Assembly (NCBI GenBank): GCA_000750105.3
Contig: JPHH03000043.1
Span: 62,001-126,000 of the forward strand
Length of the DNA stretch: 64,000 nt
Source: Tolypocladium sp. Sup5 PDA-1
Taxonomy: Eukaryota; Ascomycota; Sordariomycetes; Hypocreales; Ophiocordycipitaceae
Direction of reading: 5' to 3'
In this document: positions 31,380 through 43,395 of the stretch, one piece after another
Position numbering within the stretch: the stretch's first letter is position 1
Layout: each line of letters opens with the position of its first letter
The notes under the pieces: generated by a model
The model's input: only the letters and a program-made list of their open reading frames with translations
What the model was told of the DNA's origin: nothing
The model's database searches: none
Made by a program: the position numbers and the translations under genes

Positions 31380-34300
31380 ATGACCGTCCCAGGCTCGACG
31401 CCCGCCGAGCTGGCCCGGGATTGGGGAGAAGACGTCATCTATTCCGAAGCCGCATGCCACGTCGACGATGTCTACTATGAAGGATCAGAGGACGAGAAGT
31501 ATCCCGACTCGGCTGCTCGAAAGCTCCGAATTGAGGCGGCCGGGCGACGCTATCTGGAGGGCCATGTCCCCTTCTTGCTTTCAGCCAGCCTACGTGGTCT
31601 ATTCGACAAAGAGTTCGGCTGGGTCAATCCCTGGAGAAGCAAAGAACGTGCTACGACCCCGAAGCCTGCCTCGCCGATTCCAGCCTCGAAGGGGGCACCG
31701 CCTCCGATAAATGAACCGATCGCCCAAGCCCAGCGAGGGTTGGTAAGCGACAGCCTCGAGTGCCATCTGCCGAGCCCGGAGAGCCTTAAGCAGGCGACGG
31801 CCACCGAGCCACATCCATATCTCGAGGAAGACGAACTAGCATTTGTACAGAGCTGGCAGAAGAGCATCAATGTGCCGTCACTTTCACAAGACTCCTTCTG
31901 GGCATCCACCAAGGTGCAACTCACCGCATCTGCGAAGAAGCGAAGAGCGAGGGAATCCGAATGGTTGAAGAAGGTGGCAAATAAAAAGAGGAAAACGGAC
32001 TCCAGCGACCCGAGTTTCCGCAAGTCGCCTCTTGTGCAGAGGAATCCCAATCCGCGTGTCTCGCCCATCGGCAAGCCACACGGCGGCAATTTGGGTACCT
32101 CCGTTCATGCATCGCCCAAGAGACATCCAGGCCGTTCATTTGAATCCTCACAACGGTCCAAATCGACAGTGCGGTGGCACGGTATCAAGGATGACGAAGA
32201 CGATCAAAGCGAGCAAGACGAGCTCATGACTTCAACGCCAGACGCCTCTTTTGGTAGCGCTCGCGGACCGCTCGCCTCAACTCCAAAGCGAATATCTCCC
32301 CGGCGAGATATGTGGAAGTCTGCTGTCTTGCATACTGTCGGCTCTGAGGACGAGCTCAGTCAGAATGGGGCTGCCGCAGCGACGCTGTCGTCCCCGGTTT
32401 CACAGCGACGTCAAGGCCAGCCTACCTGCACCCTGAACCCCAATGCGGCCAAGCAAGACCCAAACGCATCTGTCGGGACCCAAACGTTACCACCAAGCGT
32501 GAAGCAGTGGAAGAAGAGCAGCGAAGTGCAGCGTGTGATCGACCTGGCGGACACAGACGAACAACACAATGAAGCGGTGCAGAATGGAGCCCGTCCGACG
32601 GCTACCGCCGACTTTGAGACTCAGCAAGATCAAAGTTTCTGCTTCAAAATGCGCCATACATCTGATACGGATCCTGAAAAGGGAACAGCCAGCGAAATGT
32701 TGCCCGAAGAGTCCGACCAGCAGGAAGAAATATTTTTGCCAATGGTCGCAGGGCCGCCCAGCCCCCCCTCAGCACCGTCACCCAGCCCTCACGTCGTCGG
32801 CAACCCTGACATCGTCGGCAGCCCCCACGTCGTCGACAGCACGACGATGCAAGACGCGAGAGATGACGACGTCGACGCTCACAGTATTATTGAGGAAGCC
32901 GAGCAGAACGATACCATGGACAAGCAGGACTTGCATTTCATGGTGCAGCAGTCAGCCAATGATCATGAGATCCTGGCGCGGCTAACCTGCGATCACAATG
33001 TGGGTAGTCAGGACTCGACAAGCAGCAATGTATTCAAAACAACGGACCAGCGGGCGAACTCTCCCTTACCGCCTGTGCAGCTTGTTCAGGAGAATTCTCT
33101 CACAATTGCGGAGCCTGAGACAGGCATGGATGCCTCGTCAACCTCGCCAATGGACGTATCTCGAGACCCGGATCACGCATGCCTAGATTCAGCCCTTGGA
33201 AACGACTGTCAACGCGGCGTCGGCCATGCTGCAGCACATGAGGATGCAGTCCCGGCGCCCGAGGTTGGGCATATAGTGCCAGCTGGCGCAGAGGCGGAAC
33301 TCCGGCAAGATCATCACGCCAATTGCTCTTCTGGTCCCGCGGTACCGGGCAACGATTCTGTTACTGCCCAGACGGTAGAAACCGCTGAACCCATCGCAAC
33401 CCCAGGAAACTTGGACCGGTGTGTACGTCCTGTTGACAACGACGACGTGCCCATGGAAGAGTCCGCGGATAAGGATCCAAACGAATTTTCGTTCAAGAAC
33501 ATTTTGCATCGCTTGGTTCCATCGAGTCCTTGGACGAGGCTATCGCAGTTGACTACGCGCTCCGCATCGTCGCCAGCTCCTGCTACCAAAGTTGAAGGCG
33601 CGGCTGACGAAGACCTAATCGACACCTGCTGCGATTACGAGGCTCGGGATGACACAAATGAACCGGGCTCTGCATTGTCTTGTTCACAGCAGTCGCTCGT
33701 ACAGGAGCAGAATGACTCCACTACTGCTGGAGCTATGGGAGGCGTCCATTGGTCTAAGCCGAGCTTGGAAGCTGACCTTGCGGCAGCGGTCACCGAGCCG
33801 GGGCAGGACGGCACCCCGGATGAGATCGTGTTTGAAGATGCCATGGAGGCAAGTCAGACGGCCCGCTTGCAAGAGGCATCTAACAACATCCGCATCACGG
33901 GATCACAGCAAAGCCCCTGGACGAAAACACAGCTGTCACAGCAAGTGGTTCTGCCAGCTAGCAATGCACCTACTGCAACCATCCAAGTCTCCCCATCCAA
34001 AGACGCACGAGCTGGCGATGAATCTCAGCGCGCGATACCGATACCACCTGAAGCTCAGAGCCCGTGGTCAGGTGGGGCTCGCATTGTCGTGGATGCCAGA
34101 CCCGAATCGGCAATGGCTCCTGATGAGGCTGGTTGCAGTATTGAAGAGGATGGCCACTCTCAGGACAGTCAAGCGTCACAGGCCGAGCCACGGCCATCGA
34201 CGCCGGAGCCACAGTTTGCCGTCAAGTCATTCGCCTCATTCATGTCACCTTTGCCTGAACGTAGTCGTCGACAGACTGGCCGCACGCGATCGCAAGGGAA

Positions 34301-34880
34301 TGGAGGCAGTCTTCCCTCGGCAATCAAGGGCCCGTGGAGTGACTCACGGACCGACCGACGAGTTTCCTGGGCGTTGATACCACCAGATCAGGACGACGAC
34401 ACCCAGGTTGAGAACTTGGAACATCGGGAATCAAGAACACCGATTTCGCGGAGCATGAGCCGCCAGGGCTCTCCACCACCAGCAACACCAATCGGTCAGC
34501 TACCGACATCTGAAGACGCCAAGTTCAGCAAACACTTTGCCGCCGTTGCTAGCCGCACCGATGGCCTCCGCCAGAAGCTCATCCCAACCGCCTCACAGCA
34601 GGTTGCACAAAGCCCTGGCTTGCACGGTATGGCTGAGACGTTCCTGGCAGCCGATGTGGCAGTCACCGACACTGGGGCAGCAGACAATGGTGAGCAAGTC
34701 GCGCAGGTAGATACGGCGGGACCCGAGTCCCAGGAACCGATGGATGTGGTGGAGGATATGTTTCGCGAGATGGGCGACTTCTTGCAGGTATGGAATGTCG
34801 ACGCAGAGTTGAACCAGGCGCGAAAGGCGACCAACCCCGGGGCGCAGCAAGTTGGCATCGCGAGCCAAAGCCCTTGGTAA
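31380..34880 (+). CDS. Large disordered protein with repeated SPW motifs, function unknown
   Basis: Single-exon protein of 1166 aa from the ATG at 31380; ATG 31344 is in frame with a poorer context. The N-terminal 85 residues look ordered and conserved (DWGEDVIYSEAACHVDDVYY, then RYLEGHVPFLLSASLRGLF and FGWVNPW). The rest is low-complexity and acidic, with basic patches (AKKRRARESEWLKKVANKKR) that could be nuclear localisation signals. Five short motifs of the form (S/Q/G)PW occur in the last third, at SSPWTRLSQ, QQSPWTKTQLSQ, QSPWSGG, KGPWSD and the extreme C-terminus SQSPW. It resembles fungal proteins of unknown role that automatic annotation sometimes labels 'protamine P1', a label I do not support. 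Confidence 0.75.
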   Translation: MTVPGSTPAELARDWGEDVIYSEAACHVDDVYYEGSEDEKYPDSAARKLRIEAAGRRYLEGHVPFLLSASLRGLFDKEFGWVNPWRSKERATTPKPASPIPASKGAPPPINEPIAQAQRGLVSDSLECHLPSPESLKQATATEPHPYLEEDELAFVQSWQKSINVPSLSQDSFWASTKVQLTASAKKRRARESEWLKKVANKKRKTDSSDPSFRKSPLVQRNPNPRVSPIGKPHGGNLGTSVHASPKRHPGRSFESSQRSKSTVRWHGIKDDEDDQSEQDELMTSTPDASFGSARGPLASTPKRISPRRDMWKSAVLHTVGSEDELSQNGAAAATLSSPVSQRRQGQPTCTLNPNAAKQDPNASVGTQTLPPSVKQWKKSSEVQRVIDLADTDEQHNEAVQNGARPTATADFETQQDQSFCFKMRHTSDTDPEKGTASEMLPEESDQQEEIFLPMVAGPPSPPSAPSPSPHVVGNPDIVGSPHVVDSTTMQDARDDDVDAHSIIEEAEQNDTMDKQDLHFMVQQSANDHEILARLTCDHNVGSQDSTSSNVFKTTDQRANSPLPPVQLVQENSLTIAEPETGMDASSTSPMDVSRDPDHACLDSALGNDCQRGVGHAAAHEDAVPAPEVGHIVPAGAEAELRQDHHANCSSGPAVPGNDSVTAQTVETAEPIATPGNLDRCVRPVDNDDVPMEESADKDPNEFSFKNILHRLVPSSPWTRLSQLTTRSASSPAPATKVEGAADEDLIDTCCDYEARDDTNEPGSALSCSQQSLVQEQNDSTTAGAMGGVHWSKPSLEADLAAAVTEPGQDGTPDEIVFEDAMEASQTARLQEASNNIRITGSQQSPWTKTQLSQQVVLPASNAPTATIQVSPSKDARAGDESQRAIPIPPEAQSPWSGGARIVVDARPESAMAPDEAGCSIEEDGHSQDSQASQAEPRPSTPEPQFAVKSFASFMSPLPERSRRQTGRTRSQGNGGSLPSAIKGPWSDSRTDRRVSWALIPPDQDDDTQVENLEHRESRTPISRSMSRQGSPPPATPIGQLPTSEDAKFSKHFAAVASRTDGLRQKLIPTASQQVAQSPGLHGMAETFLAADVAVTDTGAADNGEQVAQVDTAGPESQEPMDVVEDMFREMGDFLQVWNVDAELNQARKATNPGAQQVGIASQSPW

Positions 34881-35709
34881 GGAGTGTAGGAGCGCAGTGA
34901 CAACATTATTATTGGGAGGCCCTAGAGGCGGTGCCCATGTGGCGTTCAGCGTTGGAGCATTTTTGCTACGAGTTTTATACATAGAGCGTGGCTGTTTTGC
35001 TGTTGGGAGTAGAGCTGTCGGACAGATGGAGAGTATGAGGACAATACCACGTGAGGAACAGAGAGGGACATTATAACACAGATAGTGTATAGCAATCAAC
35101 TATAGGTCTTGCAGGCTGATTCCCACGGTAATGTTTGGTAGTTTACCACAGCGGCCATGTCGTGGGCGTGGTGTGTATTTCTTGGTTGCGTTGCCCGATC
35201 TGATGCCTGGGACCCATCGCTGAGGCCAACGAGGCTGGGTCCATCTAATTCACCCGTGTTGCAGGACTAAGACTGGACGATTTGATGAAAACTCTATTGG
35301 AGATTTTGTGGTCTGACAAGTGTAACAGTGTCTGATATGCTATTGGCCAACCTCACGGCTCCGGCTTCAAGCTGTGTTGCATTGACGCGCTACCATGTCT
35401 CGGCCACTTCCTCTTGGGGCAGTTATTGACGTACAGCCACAAGATCCTTGCCCTACTCGGCCACCATCGCAGAGACAGAGAGCCAGCGGCGCCTATAAAT
35501 ACGGCGTAGCTGCGCCGTGAGGTTGCACGGATGATGACACGGCGCGGATCATCAGCGAGGGGGCTGTGGGCGTCGGAATCGGGATTGGTAACTTATATTA
35601 TGACCTGCTCGCTCGTCTCGGCTGGTTCAGCCTGCTGCAGATCAATTGACGACCACCAGGTTCCATACCCATCATGGAGACGGCTACATGCCCAGATACA
35701 CACGCATAG
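34881..35709. other. Intergenic with promoter of membrane protein
   Basis: About 830 bp. It holds the 3' flank of the SPW gene and, near its end, a TATA box (35494) for the next gene. Nothing else is recognised. Confidence 0.55.
35494..35500 (+). promoter_or_regulatory. TATA box (TATAAAT)
   Basis: TATAAAT, 216 bp upstream of the ATG at 35710, within a GC-rich context. Confidence 0.5.
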
Positions 35710-36901
35710 ATGGCTTCACCAACACAGCCTCGCACCTCGGGATCGACCACCGCGACCCGACTCCGACAGGTCATCGCGCCGCTGACGACGACCTTCCACG
35801 CCACGCCGCTCTGCAGCGCCTGCACATTCGTCGGCGCGGCGACGGACCCTGCGGCCGAGACGTACTCGGAGATGTGCGCCATGTACTATGTCGAGGGCGG
35901 GTGCCCGTCGCAGACGCCGCTCATGTGCCTCCCGCACGTCACCAACTACCAGGACATCGCCGGGCCGGGCTACTTTTACTCGCCGGGCCTGGCGTGTCCG
36001 TCGGGATGGTGGACGGCGGCCACAGTGACGTCCGGCCAAGGCGGCGGCAGTGCCATGTTTAATGGCGTAATGATGGATACGTTCTTGCCGGGCGAGACGG
36101 CTGCGATATGCTGCCCCACGTGAGTGGCCCCCGAGCAGATTGAAGAAGCACCGGCCTCGCAACCAGCAGCACGCTGACTTGAGCCTTGATACGCTGTCTA
36201 GGGATCTCACTTACTATCCAGCCGATGCAACGATGGTGGCGGGGTCCTGTACCAAGGCTATCGTGACCAACCCGGCCACGTACGTGTCGTGCTCGGCGAG
36301 TACGAAGCTGGTGGAGATAACGAGAACCAACCTCGGCCAATCTGTTACAATCAGCTACAAGCAAGCGAGCAAGATGAAGACGACGACTATGAACTTTACG
36401 AGCGTCGTTGCACAAGGGCCGACGATCCAGATCAACTACCGCGCACAGGACCTCACTTCCCTCTCCTCTAGCACGAGTGTGGCTAGCAGTCCCAGCGAAG
36501 CACCACTGGACGGGAAGAGTCCCAACACCGACGACACGTCTCCGAGTCCAAGTGGCGGTGCAATCGCGGGCATTGTGGTTGGAGCGGTTTGCTTCCTCGT
36601 TGGGTTGGGCCTCGTTGCAATCTGGGCCTGGAGACGGCGGAGGCGTTCCAAGGCGGAGGCCGAGACGCAGCCTCCATCGGATGATGTTAATATCTACGAC
36701 AAGCCAGAACTGGAGGCAACAGTTAATCCCCACGCCGGCTTCGTGAAGCCGGAGCTGGAGGCCACGCCGAGGTTCGAACTGGACGCTTCCAGCAGCGATC
36801 GGCGGCATGAGCTCGACGGCGATGGCACCATGCGCAACGAGATTGACGGCAATAGCCGCAGCGAACTACCTGGCGATGGTGACGTTGCCCGGCGAGGCTG
36901 A
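35710..36901 (+). CDS. Single-pass membrane protein with Cys-rich ectodomain
   Basis: Predicted 369 aa in two exons, with an intron at 36120-36201. The N-terminal half has about eight cysteines (CSACTF, CAMYYVEGGC, CLPHV, CPSGWW, CCPTD) followed by a Ser/Thr-rich stalk. One membrane segment (GAIAGIVVGAVCFLVGLGLV) is capped by a stop-transfer WRRRRRSK. The cytosolic tail repeats short acidic motifs (KPELEAT, FELDAS, HELDG, NEIDG, SELPG). There is no N-terminal signal peptide, and the Cys-rich part follows APLTTTFHATPLC, a start also seen in other fungal proteins of this layout. It may be a cell-surface sensor or structural protein; function is unknown. Confidence 0.75.
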
Positions 36902-38332
36902 TATAGGGATGGAACGACCCGAAGCCATGGAGTGGTGACGATGGTGGTGAGTGGAAAAGAACATGAAGAATCCGCGCTGGATGTCTCCCTAGAACAGTAC
37001 TTTGGGTAGTGAGCTCTAGCTGAGTCCACATTTCTTGTTGGATAACTATTGCCAACATAGAGGTATATGAGAAATTTACCTGCAGGAAAAACCATGTCAC
37101 ATGTGCGTCCTTCATTTCCGTCGAACGACCAGAAGCTAGGCGATGAGCAACTGGACGCCGTCGAACCTCGTCAACCGACCTTCGGGACCACCACGACCAC
37201 CAACACACTAATATCCATGCCGCCAGCGCTTTCTCACAGTCAGGACGAGATCCGGGAGCCAGCTAATACCAACAGTCATTGTTGGGCTGAGCGAGCAGCG
37301 ATAGGCGGCTAGCATCGATGGGTGGCTCTCATCTACCGATGCTATTGTATGCTCAACTGCTTCGCCGTGCGCTCGTCTTGCCGATTCGTTAGTCCGGACC
37401 AAGTACATCGGGGAACAAATTCATGTGACCAAATTATTCTGGTGAAACTCGCGGGTCTCAGGTTACTCAGACACGATTGGCCTACACGCCCTTATCTGAT
37501 GCTGCCGGAGGCCCATTCAGAGGCCAACCTTGCCCCTGTTGGGTCGAGGAGGTACTCCCCAACACACGTACGAATACAGAATCAATATTGCACAAAGCCT
37601 ACATCGCGCTCCGCTGCCCATGTCACCTGCCCTTGGCCATATTCCTACCGGTTCCCCTCTTCCAAAGTCAGCCATGACTCGTCCGTAACTTGAGTCGATT
37701 TCCCTCGAATCAGCCTCGACAGCGGGACGACCCGACCGGGAGCAAGCGCCGGCCGCGTTTCCCAGCCCAACAACCCTAGCAACTTTCACCAATAAGACGC
37801 GCAGCTGAAAGCTGCTGGCGACCACTCTGCAGCAGCTCAGCCGGCCAGCAGTACAGACCTGCGGTGACGAGAAACCGCTGCTATTCGCTGCGTTATTGCA
37901 AATTTAGAACTGGAACGGGCTTCAAACTGGGTCTCCCCCGGTTCCTGAACGTCGGGACAAGGCAGCCAATCTCGGCTGGCAGTCTTGGCATAGTGGTGTG
38001 CACGTTGGCTCAGCCTTCGTCTCAAGGCTACTTGCAAGACCGCCTCCTGCAGAGCTCCTGCAGACGAGGTTGGCAGGAGGGCGCCTCATTGCGCCTTGTT
38101 AGTGGGCGCAGAGCGCAGATTTTGTGGCCGGCTGAGGCGATGCTTCTCTCGGTACAAGGCGCAGGGGAAGCTCATGCAAGTGGCCGACCAACATCGTCGA
38201 AGGTCTCTGCCATGGGATAACCTATAAGTACCCTCTTGCCTCACCCAACTTCAATCCGGCGAACTGTCAGAATCTTCAAAATCATCATTTTTGTACTTGC
38301 CCTGCCTTTCCTGTCACAGACTCAAAAGAAAA
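36902..38332. other. Intergenic, dynamin-family promoter
   Basis: About 1.4 kb without a recognised gene or relic. The last 110 bp hold a TATA-like CTATAAGTA at 38222 and a C-rich leader for the next gene. Confidence 0.5.
38223..38228 (+). promoter_or_regulatory. TATA-like element (TATAAG)
   Basis: TATAAG, 110 bp upstream of the ATG at 38333, followed by a CT-rich leader. Confidence 0.4.
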
Positions 38333-40810
38333 ATGAGAGCGGAAGAAGTACACACGTACGCCGCGGGGCTGAATACCCCAGACCTGCAGCAACTGAAGGC
38401 TAAACACAACGAACTCCTGGACACCATCGACAAACTGCGGGACAACGACATCGGTAGATATGTCGAACTTCCACAGATTGTCGTCGTCGGCGACCAGTCC
38501 TCCGGAAAGAGTTCTGTCCTGGAAGCCATCTCCCGGGTGCGATTCCCGTCAAAGAGCACCCTCTGCACGCGCTTCGCCACGGAGCTGGTCCTCCGCGAGG
38601 CGGATGAGCCGAGGATGGAGGTGACCATCAGGCCTCACGACAGTGAATCTAAAGATGTCAAGAAAAAGCTCGCAGAGTTTAACAAGGTCCAAACTGAGCT
38701 CTGTGAGCTGTCCAATATTATCAAAGAGGCGACGGAGTACATGGGAATCGACGGGGGCAGCAACTCATTCTCCAAGCACATCCTCCGCGTCAAGATCTCT
38801 GGCCCGGGCATCCCCCAGCTGACCTTGGTCGACCTTCCCGGCTTCTACCACTCCAGCGGCAGGAACCAGCTAGCCGAGCACCGGAGCATTGTCAGCGAGC
38901 TGGCAGCCGAGTACATGGAGCGGGAGAGCAGCATCATCCTGGCAGTGGTCTCGGCCAAGAGCGACCCCGTGATGCAGCAGGTCCTGGAGGAGACAAGACG
39001 GTACGACGAACGCGGCCAGCGGACCCTCGGAATCATAACCAAGCCAGACAAGCTGGATCAGGGCGAGCTAGAGGATGACTTCCTGCAACTCCTCAAAAAC
39101 AACAAGAGCTCACCCCGTTTCCTGAAGCACGGGTGGCACGTCCTTCGCAACCGGGGTGAAGGGGAACCAGCAGACTTCGACGCCAGGGACAAGACAGAAG
39201 CGGAACTCTTCCAATCTCGTCCGTGGACCGAGCTCCCGGACAGGAACAAGGGCATAGCATCCCTCCGCGAGAAGCTGAGCAGAGTGCTCCTGATGCATAT
39301 CGCCGGAAAGTTGCCACACGTCACGATGCGCATCGAGCAGTTGATCGACGACCGCCAGCGCGCCCTCGACGACCTAGGCGAGCCCCGGATAAAGACTGGT
39401 GACTACCTGAGGCACTTGGAGGGCATCGCGAGAGACTTTACCCGGCTCACGGTGCAGGCCGTCGGAGGCGAGGAAAAGGACTCTGCTTTCTTTGGCGAAA
39501 TCTGTCCCGGATCCGAGCTGGACATGGCCGGTGGACGCCGTAACCTTCGCGCGCAAGTCCGCAGTCAAAACCGAGCCTTCGTCGCGGTACTGAGGAAGTG
39601 CGGCGCCAAACGAGTCATCGAATGGCGAGACGGGGCCGACAAAGAGGCTTGGGTACAGGCGGATATACCCGGCGAGCTGGAGCATCTTGCGGCGTGCTAC
39701 AATGCCAAAGAGCCCGTGTCTGTTACTCAAGACGAGCTCGAAGAGCTGATACATAAATGGGCCATGGCATCCCGTGGCACCGAGCTTCCAGGCGTTTACA
39801 GCAGCAAAATGGCCCTGACTCTGTTCGAAGACCAGGCCGAGCCGTGGGAAGGTATCGCCACTCGTCACGTAGAGCTGGTCACGGACGCGGCCGAGTCTCT
39901 TGTCAAGGAGATACTGCAGTTCGTAACGAGGGACGATGATGAGATGCGCGAAAGGCTCATGGCTTCGTTTGTCGCTCCGTTCTTCAAGGATAGGAGGGCC
40001 GCTCTCGGGAGAAAACTGCAGGAGGTGCTTCCGAGCCTGCACAAGACCGGCTTCCCGTTGGCGTTGGAAGAGGTTTTCCAGCAACGAACCAGCTCGCGAG
40101 CATGGAGGCGACTCCAAAGGCAAGTACACGAGCTGGATCAAGATCCATCCAACGTCTCGCTCTCGGCGGGTGTCAAACGGGCTTTGCAGAACCCGCTATT
40201 TGCCCAGGACGCTGTCAATGCCCAGAAGGGAAAGGTTCAGGAATGGGGGATCGAGCGCGTACTCGACTACATGACAGAGTACTACGGGGTAAGTTCCTCA
40301 CGTTGTGTACACGTAACCAGCAGAGTCTAGGGGAGTGAAGGATGAAGAATGGCGCGGCTAACTGATGTGTTCCGTTCTAGATGACGCTGGAGACGTTCAT
40401 GACCAACGTCATCATACTGGCTGTTGAGAATCAGCTCATGTCTCGCATTCCGGACATCTTCACGATGACCAAGATTGTGCGGCGGGATGAGGATGAGCTG
40501 AAGCGGCTGGCTGGAGAGTCCGAGGAAGTGCAGGCCACTCGCGAAGAATGGCAGCGAGACTTGGACAAGCTGAGGACGGGACTCGAGTTGTGCGAGCAGT
40601 GGCGGATGGACAATAAGAGTGAGTCGACAGAAGAGCCATGCATCCTCACGGTTTCCTTCGACGCATAGACTAACACATTGACTATTAGAAGGGACGGTTG
40701 CACGCCCAAAGGTAAACGGCGTTGGCACGCGAGGGGAGAAGACGCTGGTTAATGGCTTCAAGCCCGCATCAAATGGAGTGAAGACCGAGACGACCGAGGT
40801 CATGACCTAG
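38333..40810 (+). CDS. Dynamin-family large GTPase (Mx-like)
   Basis: Protein of 771 aa in three exons, with introns 40289-40380 and 40619-40688; the exons sum to 2316 nt. The GTPase domain has G1 GDQSSGKSSV (about residue 52), G3 TLVDLPGF (about 165) and G4 TKPDKLD (about 236). A stalk follows, and a C-terminal GED-like segment begins at MTLETFMTNVIILAVENQLM. No PH domain or proline-rich tail is seen; the end is a short basic tail. This places it with the Mx-like dynamins common in filamentous fungi rather than Vps1 or Dnm1. Such proteins self-assemble on membranes. The specific role here is unknown. Confidence 0.88.
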
Positions 40811-40955
40811 AGTAAGAGCTGCGAGCTGTGGGGAGTTGGTTTTATGTTTTCTGTTACTGAAGTGTTTCATGCCCCCCTGCCAACGCCTGTGGTTCAGCGC
40901 GGTCCGGATGTATGTCGGGATCTGCGGCGACTTGTGGAGGTCATGGTCTTGGTAC

Positions 40956-41524
40956 TTTGTTGAGGGAGAACGAACACACTAAAGGCCGAGTGCAACGATC
41001 GTCGTGTAAGTCGTAGAGTCAGTCCCTGCCCAAGAAGTCAGCTATTAGTCAGTGATACGAGTCGTCGTGTAAGTTAGTGCGCTACTTAACGCGTAAGATA
41101 AGACGGGTATCCCCGTATAAGTTAGAGCGACTATTATCGTATAAGTTAGAGCGACCGTTATCGTGTAAGTTAGAGCGACCGTCTCCGTATAAGTTAGAAT
41201 ATTAGCATAGCGGCGTATAGTCTATAAATCAACGCCTATATAAATAGGTCTTTATATCGTATAAGTCAAAGGTAAAGAGGCAAGGAGAGGCAACCACGGC
41301 TATCTCAAAAATATAGGAGGAATTAACTAGGATTTTTTATTATTAGAATCTCGAAAGCTCATAAACGTTACGACTTACGTCGATGCATACATAAGGGACC
41401 ATCTATTCATAGGGATATAGACGTCTCTCTTATACCTATAGACTCGCTAGGCGTCCCAATGTTCCTCCACTTTTTTGTGTTTTCCGTTTTTCTAGTCAGG
41501 GGTCTGCACCAACACCCTAACAAA
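40956..41524 (+). mobile_element. Non-autonomous terminal-inverted repeat or solo LTR, copy A
   Basis: Starts TTTGTTGAGGG and ends CCCTAACAAA, near-perfect inverted termini shared with copies B and C. It is flanked by a 4-bp direct repeat GTAC (40952-40955 and 41525-41528). It has no coding capacity. The TG..CA ends inside the inverted repeat would also suit a solo LTR. Internal 24-bp tandem units make it the longest copy at 569 bp. Confidence 0.7.
41115..41198. repeat. 24-bp tandem repeat, 3.5 copies
   Basis: Units of the form GTATAAGTTAGAGCGACYRTTATC start at 41115, 41139 and 41163, with a partial copy at 41187. Looser related units occur just upstream. It lies inside repeat copy A. Confidence 0.85.
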
Positions 41525-43395
41525 GTACTATTGTACGATATGTGCTCGATGTTGCAAGTTGAAAGCAAGCCAGTAAATTGAGATGCAATCTTGTATATAT
41601 AATACAGAGTTGCAAGGAGTGAATACATGCTGGCGAGTGGACATCATCGATGTACGAACTTATGAAGTAAATGAAAACGACCAACCGCTGAACAGACAAT
41701 CAGTTTGAACGGCGCTGAGAGATCCCCTGGCCCGCCTAGCGTTGTGCGGAATGCCTGTAAGCATCTCAGCACTTATTACTAGCCCAGTCAGTCCACCGCC
41801 TTTTACCTCGTACTTGTGCTCGGAGTGCCTACGGAGGTTGGGGCCAAAAGTATGTCCAATCCTAGATGTGCATGTCGACGCCGAAAGAATGAGGTTGCGG
41901 CCGATCTGCACTCAACCAGACTCAGGGGTTCTCGGATTCGGTGAAGGGGGAACAACTGCACGAACGAGCTTCCAACGTGTTCATATTAGTGGTCAATGGC
42001 ACGGTCATTGACGGAGATAGGTTAATGTATCCCCGGCCTCCATGCCAATGTCCATCCTGCGAAGGGACTCGACAAGCTCAGATACGGTACGCCTCAGCTC
42101 TCCCGGGGTTTTCTGACTGTCTTAGGGACATCCCGAGATAGAGCGCGAAGTGAAGTACTCCTATATCTGGTTACTTTGGGTCTGAGTATTTGCCGTCTGC
42201 TTTTCCTTGGGAAGGCAGACGAAGGCCGCTACACGGCGAGCCGACTTCGTACTCCGCACCATCATCGATGTGACAGACGGTGAGACTATCTCACCCTGGC
42301 GAATGCTTTCGGCGGAACATCGGCCACCCCAGAGCTCTGAACCTGTGCTCTTTCCGAATACCAGTTACCATCCATGTCGAGCGCCTCTTCTCAAAAGCAG
42401 CCGGCATGAGTACAGCTAAGTTTCGAACTGCCGCGCCTATCTTTGGAGAAGACACTGCGGCAACAGTCAAGAGAGACAAGCTTAACCCAAGACTCGTCAT
42501 GGGGACCGCCACCGTCGGGAGAGAAGATCTCATGCAGAAAATGCAGCGCTAATTGGAGGCCTTTTTCGTGGTCTGATACCATTAACATATTTTTGGACAG
42601 ATTGCCAGCGGAGTGGCTATCACATACGTGCCGTGCTGGCATCACCGCAGAAGTGTTCCACTGTCACTCCCCCTTTTCTTCTCAATCTTCTTTTCATTGC
42701 AATCCTTGACTTGCAGCTACAGTGACTGGCCCATAGTATCCTTGCGAATATGTGTTATCTAGACGAAGAGGAGCTGTATATGTCGAAGCTGCGTTGGTGT
42801 TGCTGCTGGGCCGGTCTTTGAACGCCAATGGTCGAGTGTAATTGATGTACATTGAAAAATCTTCTGGGAGACCCTCTCAGAGAGCTTCCGCTGATAAGCT
42901 AAAAATTTTGTCTGCGATCAACTCATTTTTCTATTTTGCCGTTGTCATCTTAAGGCCTTGCCACGGCACCGAGCCACGGGGAAATATATTAACAGATATC
43001 CTAGCGATTCCAAGTCATCGCCCCAAGGCTGTTCTGTTTATAATCAGCGCAGTAGCACTTGCTAGTTGTGATGACCACGAACTCCATCCAATGTGACTGT
43101 TGATACTAGCATATCGTCGTACGTCTTCAAGATTTTAAAATACATATCCCTGACCGCGGCAGATAGAAGACATCTGCCTTTGGATACAATGTGGAGAGCC
43201 GCGTAGCCCAGCCTTCTACCTAGTTCTGAGCCCAAGGTCATAGTCGGTTGGTTGGACGCTACAGCTATTGTGCTTTTTGGTGTCATATGAGCGAAGTACG
43301 AAAGAACGTGAGCCTAGGAGGAAATACAGACAAATGAGACAATTTATTAAAATTAGTTAAGCTAAACTCCTCGACACACTCGGCATCTCCACTCC

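Noticed and set aside
39374..40141. 255-codon minus-strand open frame
   Set aside because: Antisense to the dynamin stalk coding sequence.
41800..41890. Zinc-finger-like HTFGPNLRRHSEH on the minus strand
   Set aside because: The second Cys of a C2H2 finger is missing and no gene context supports it.
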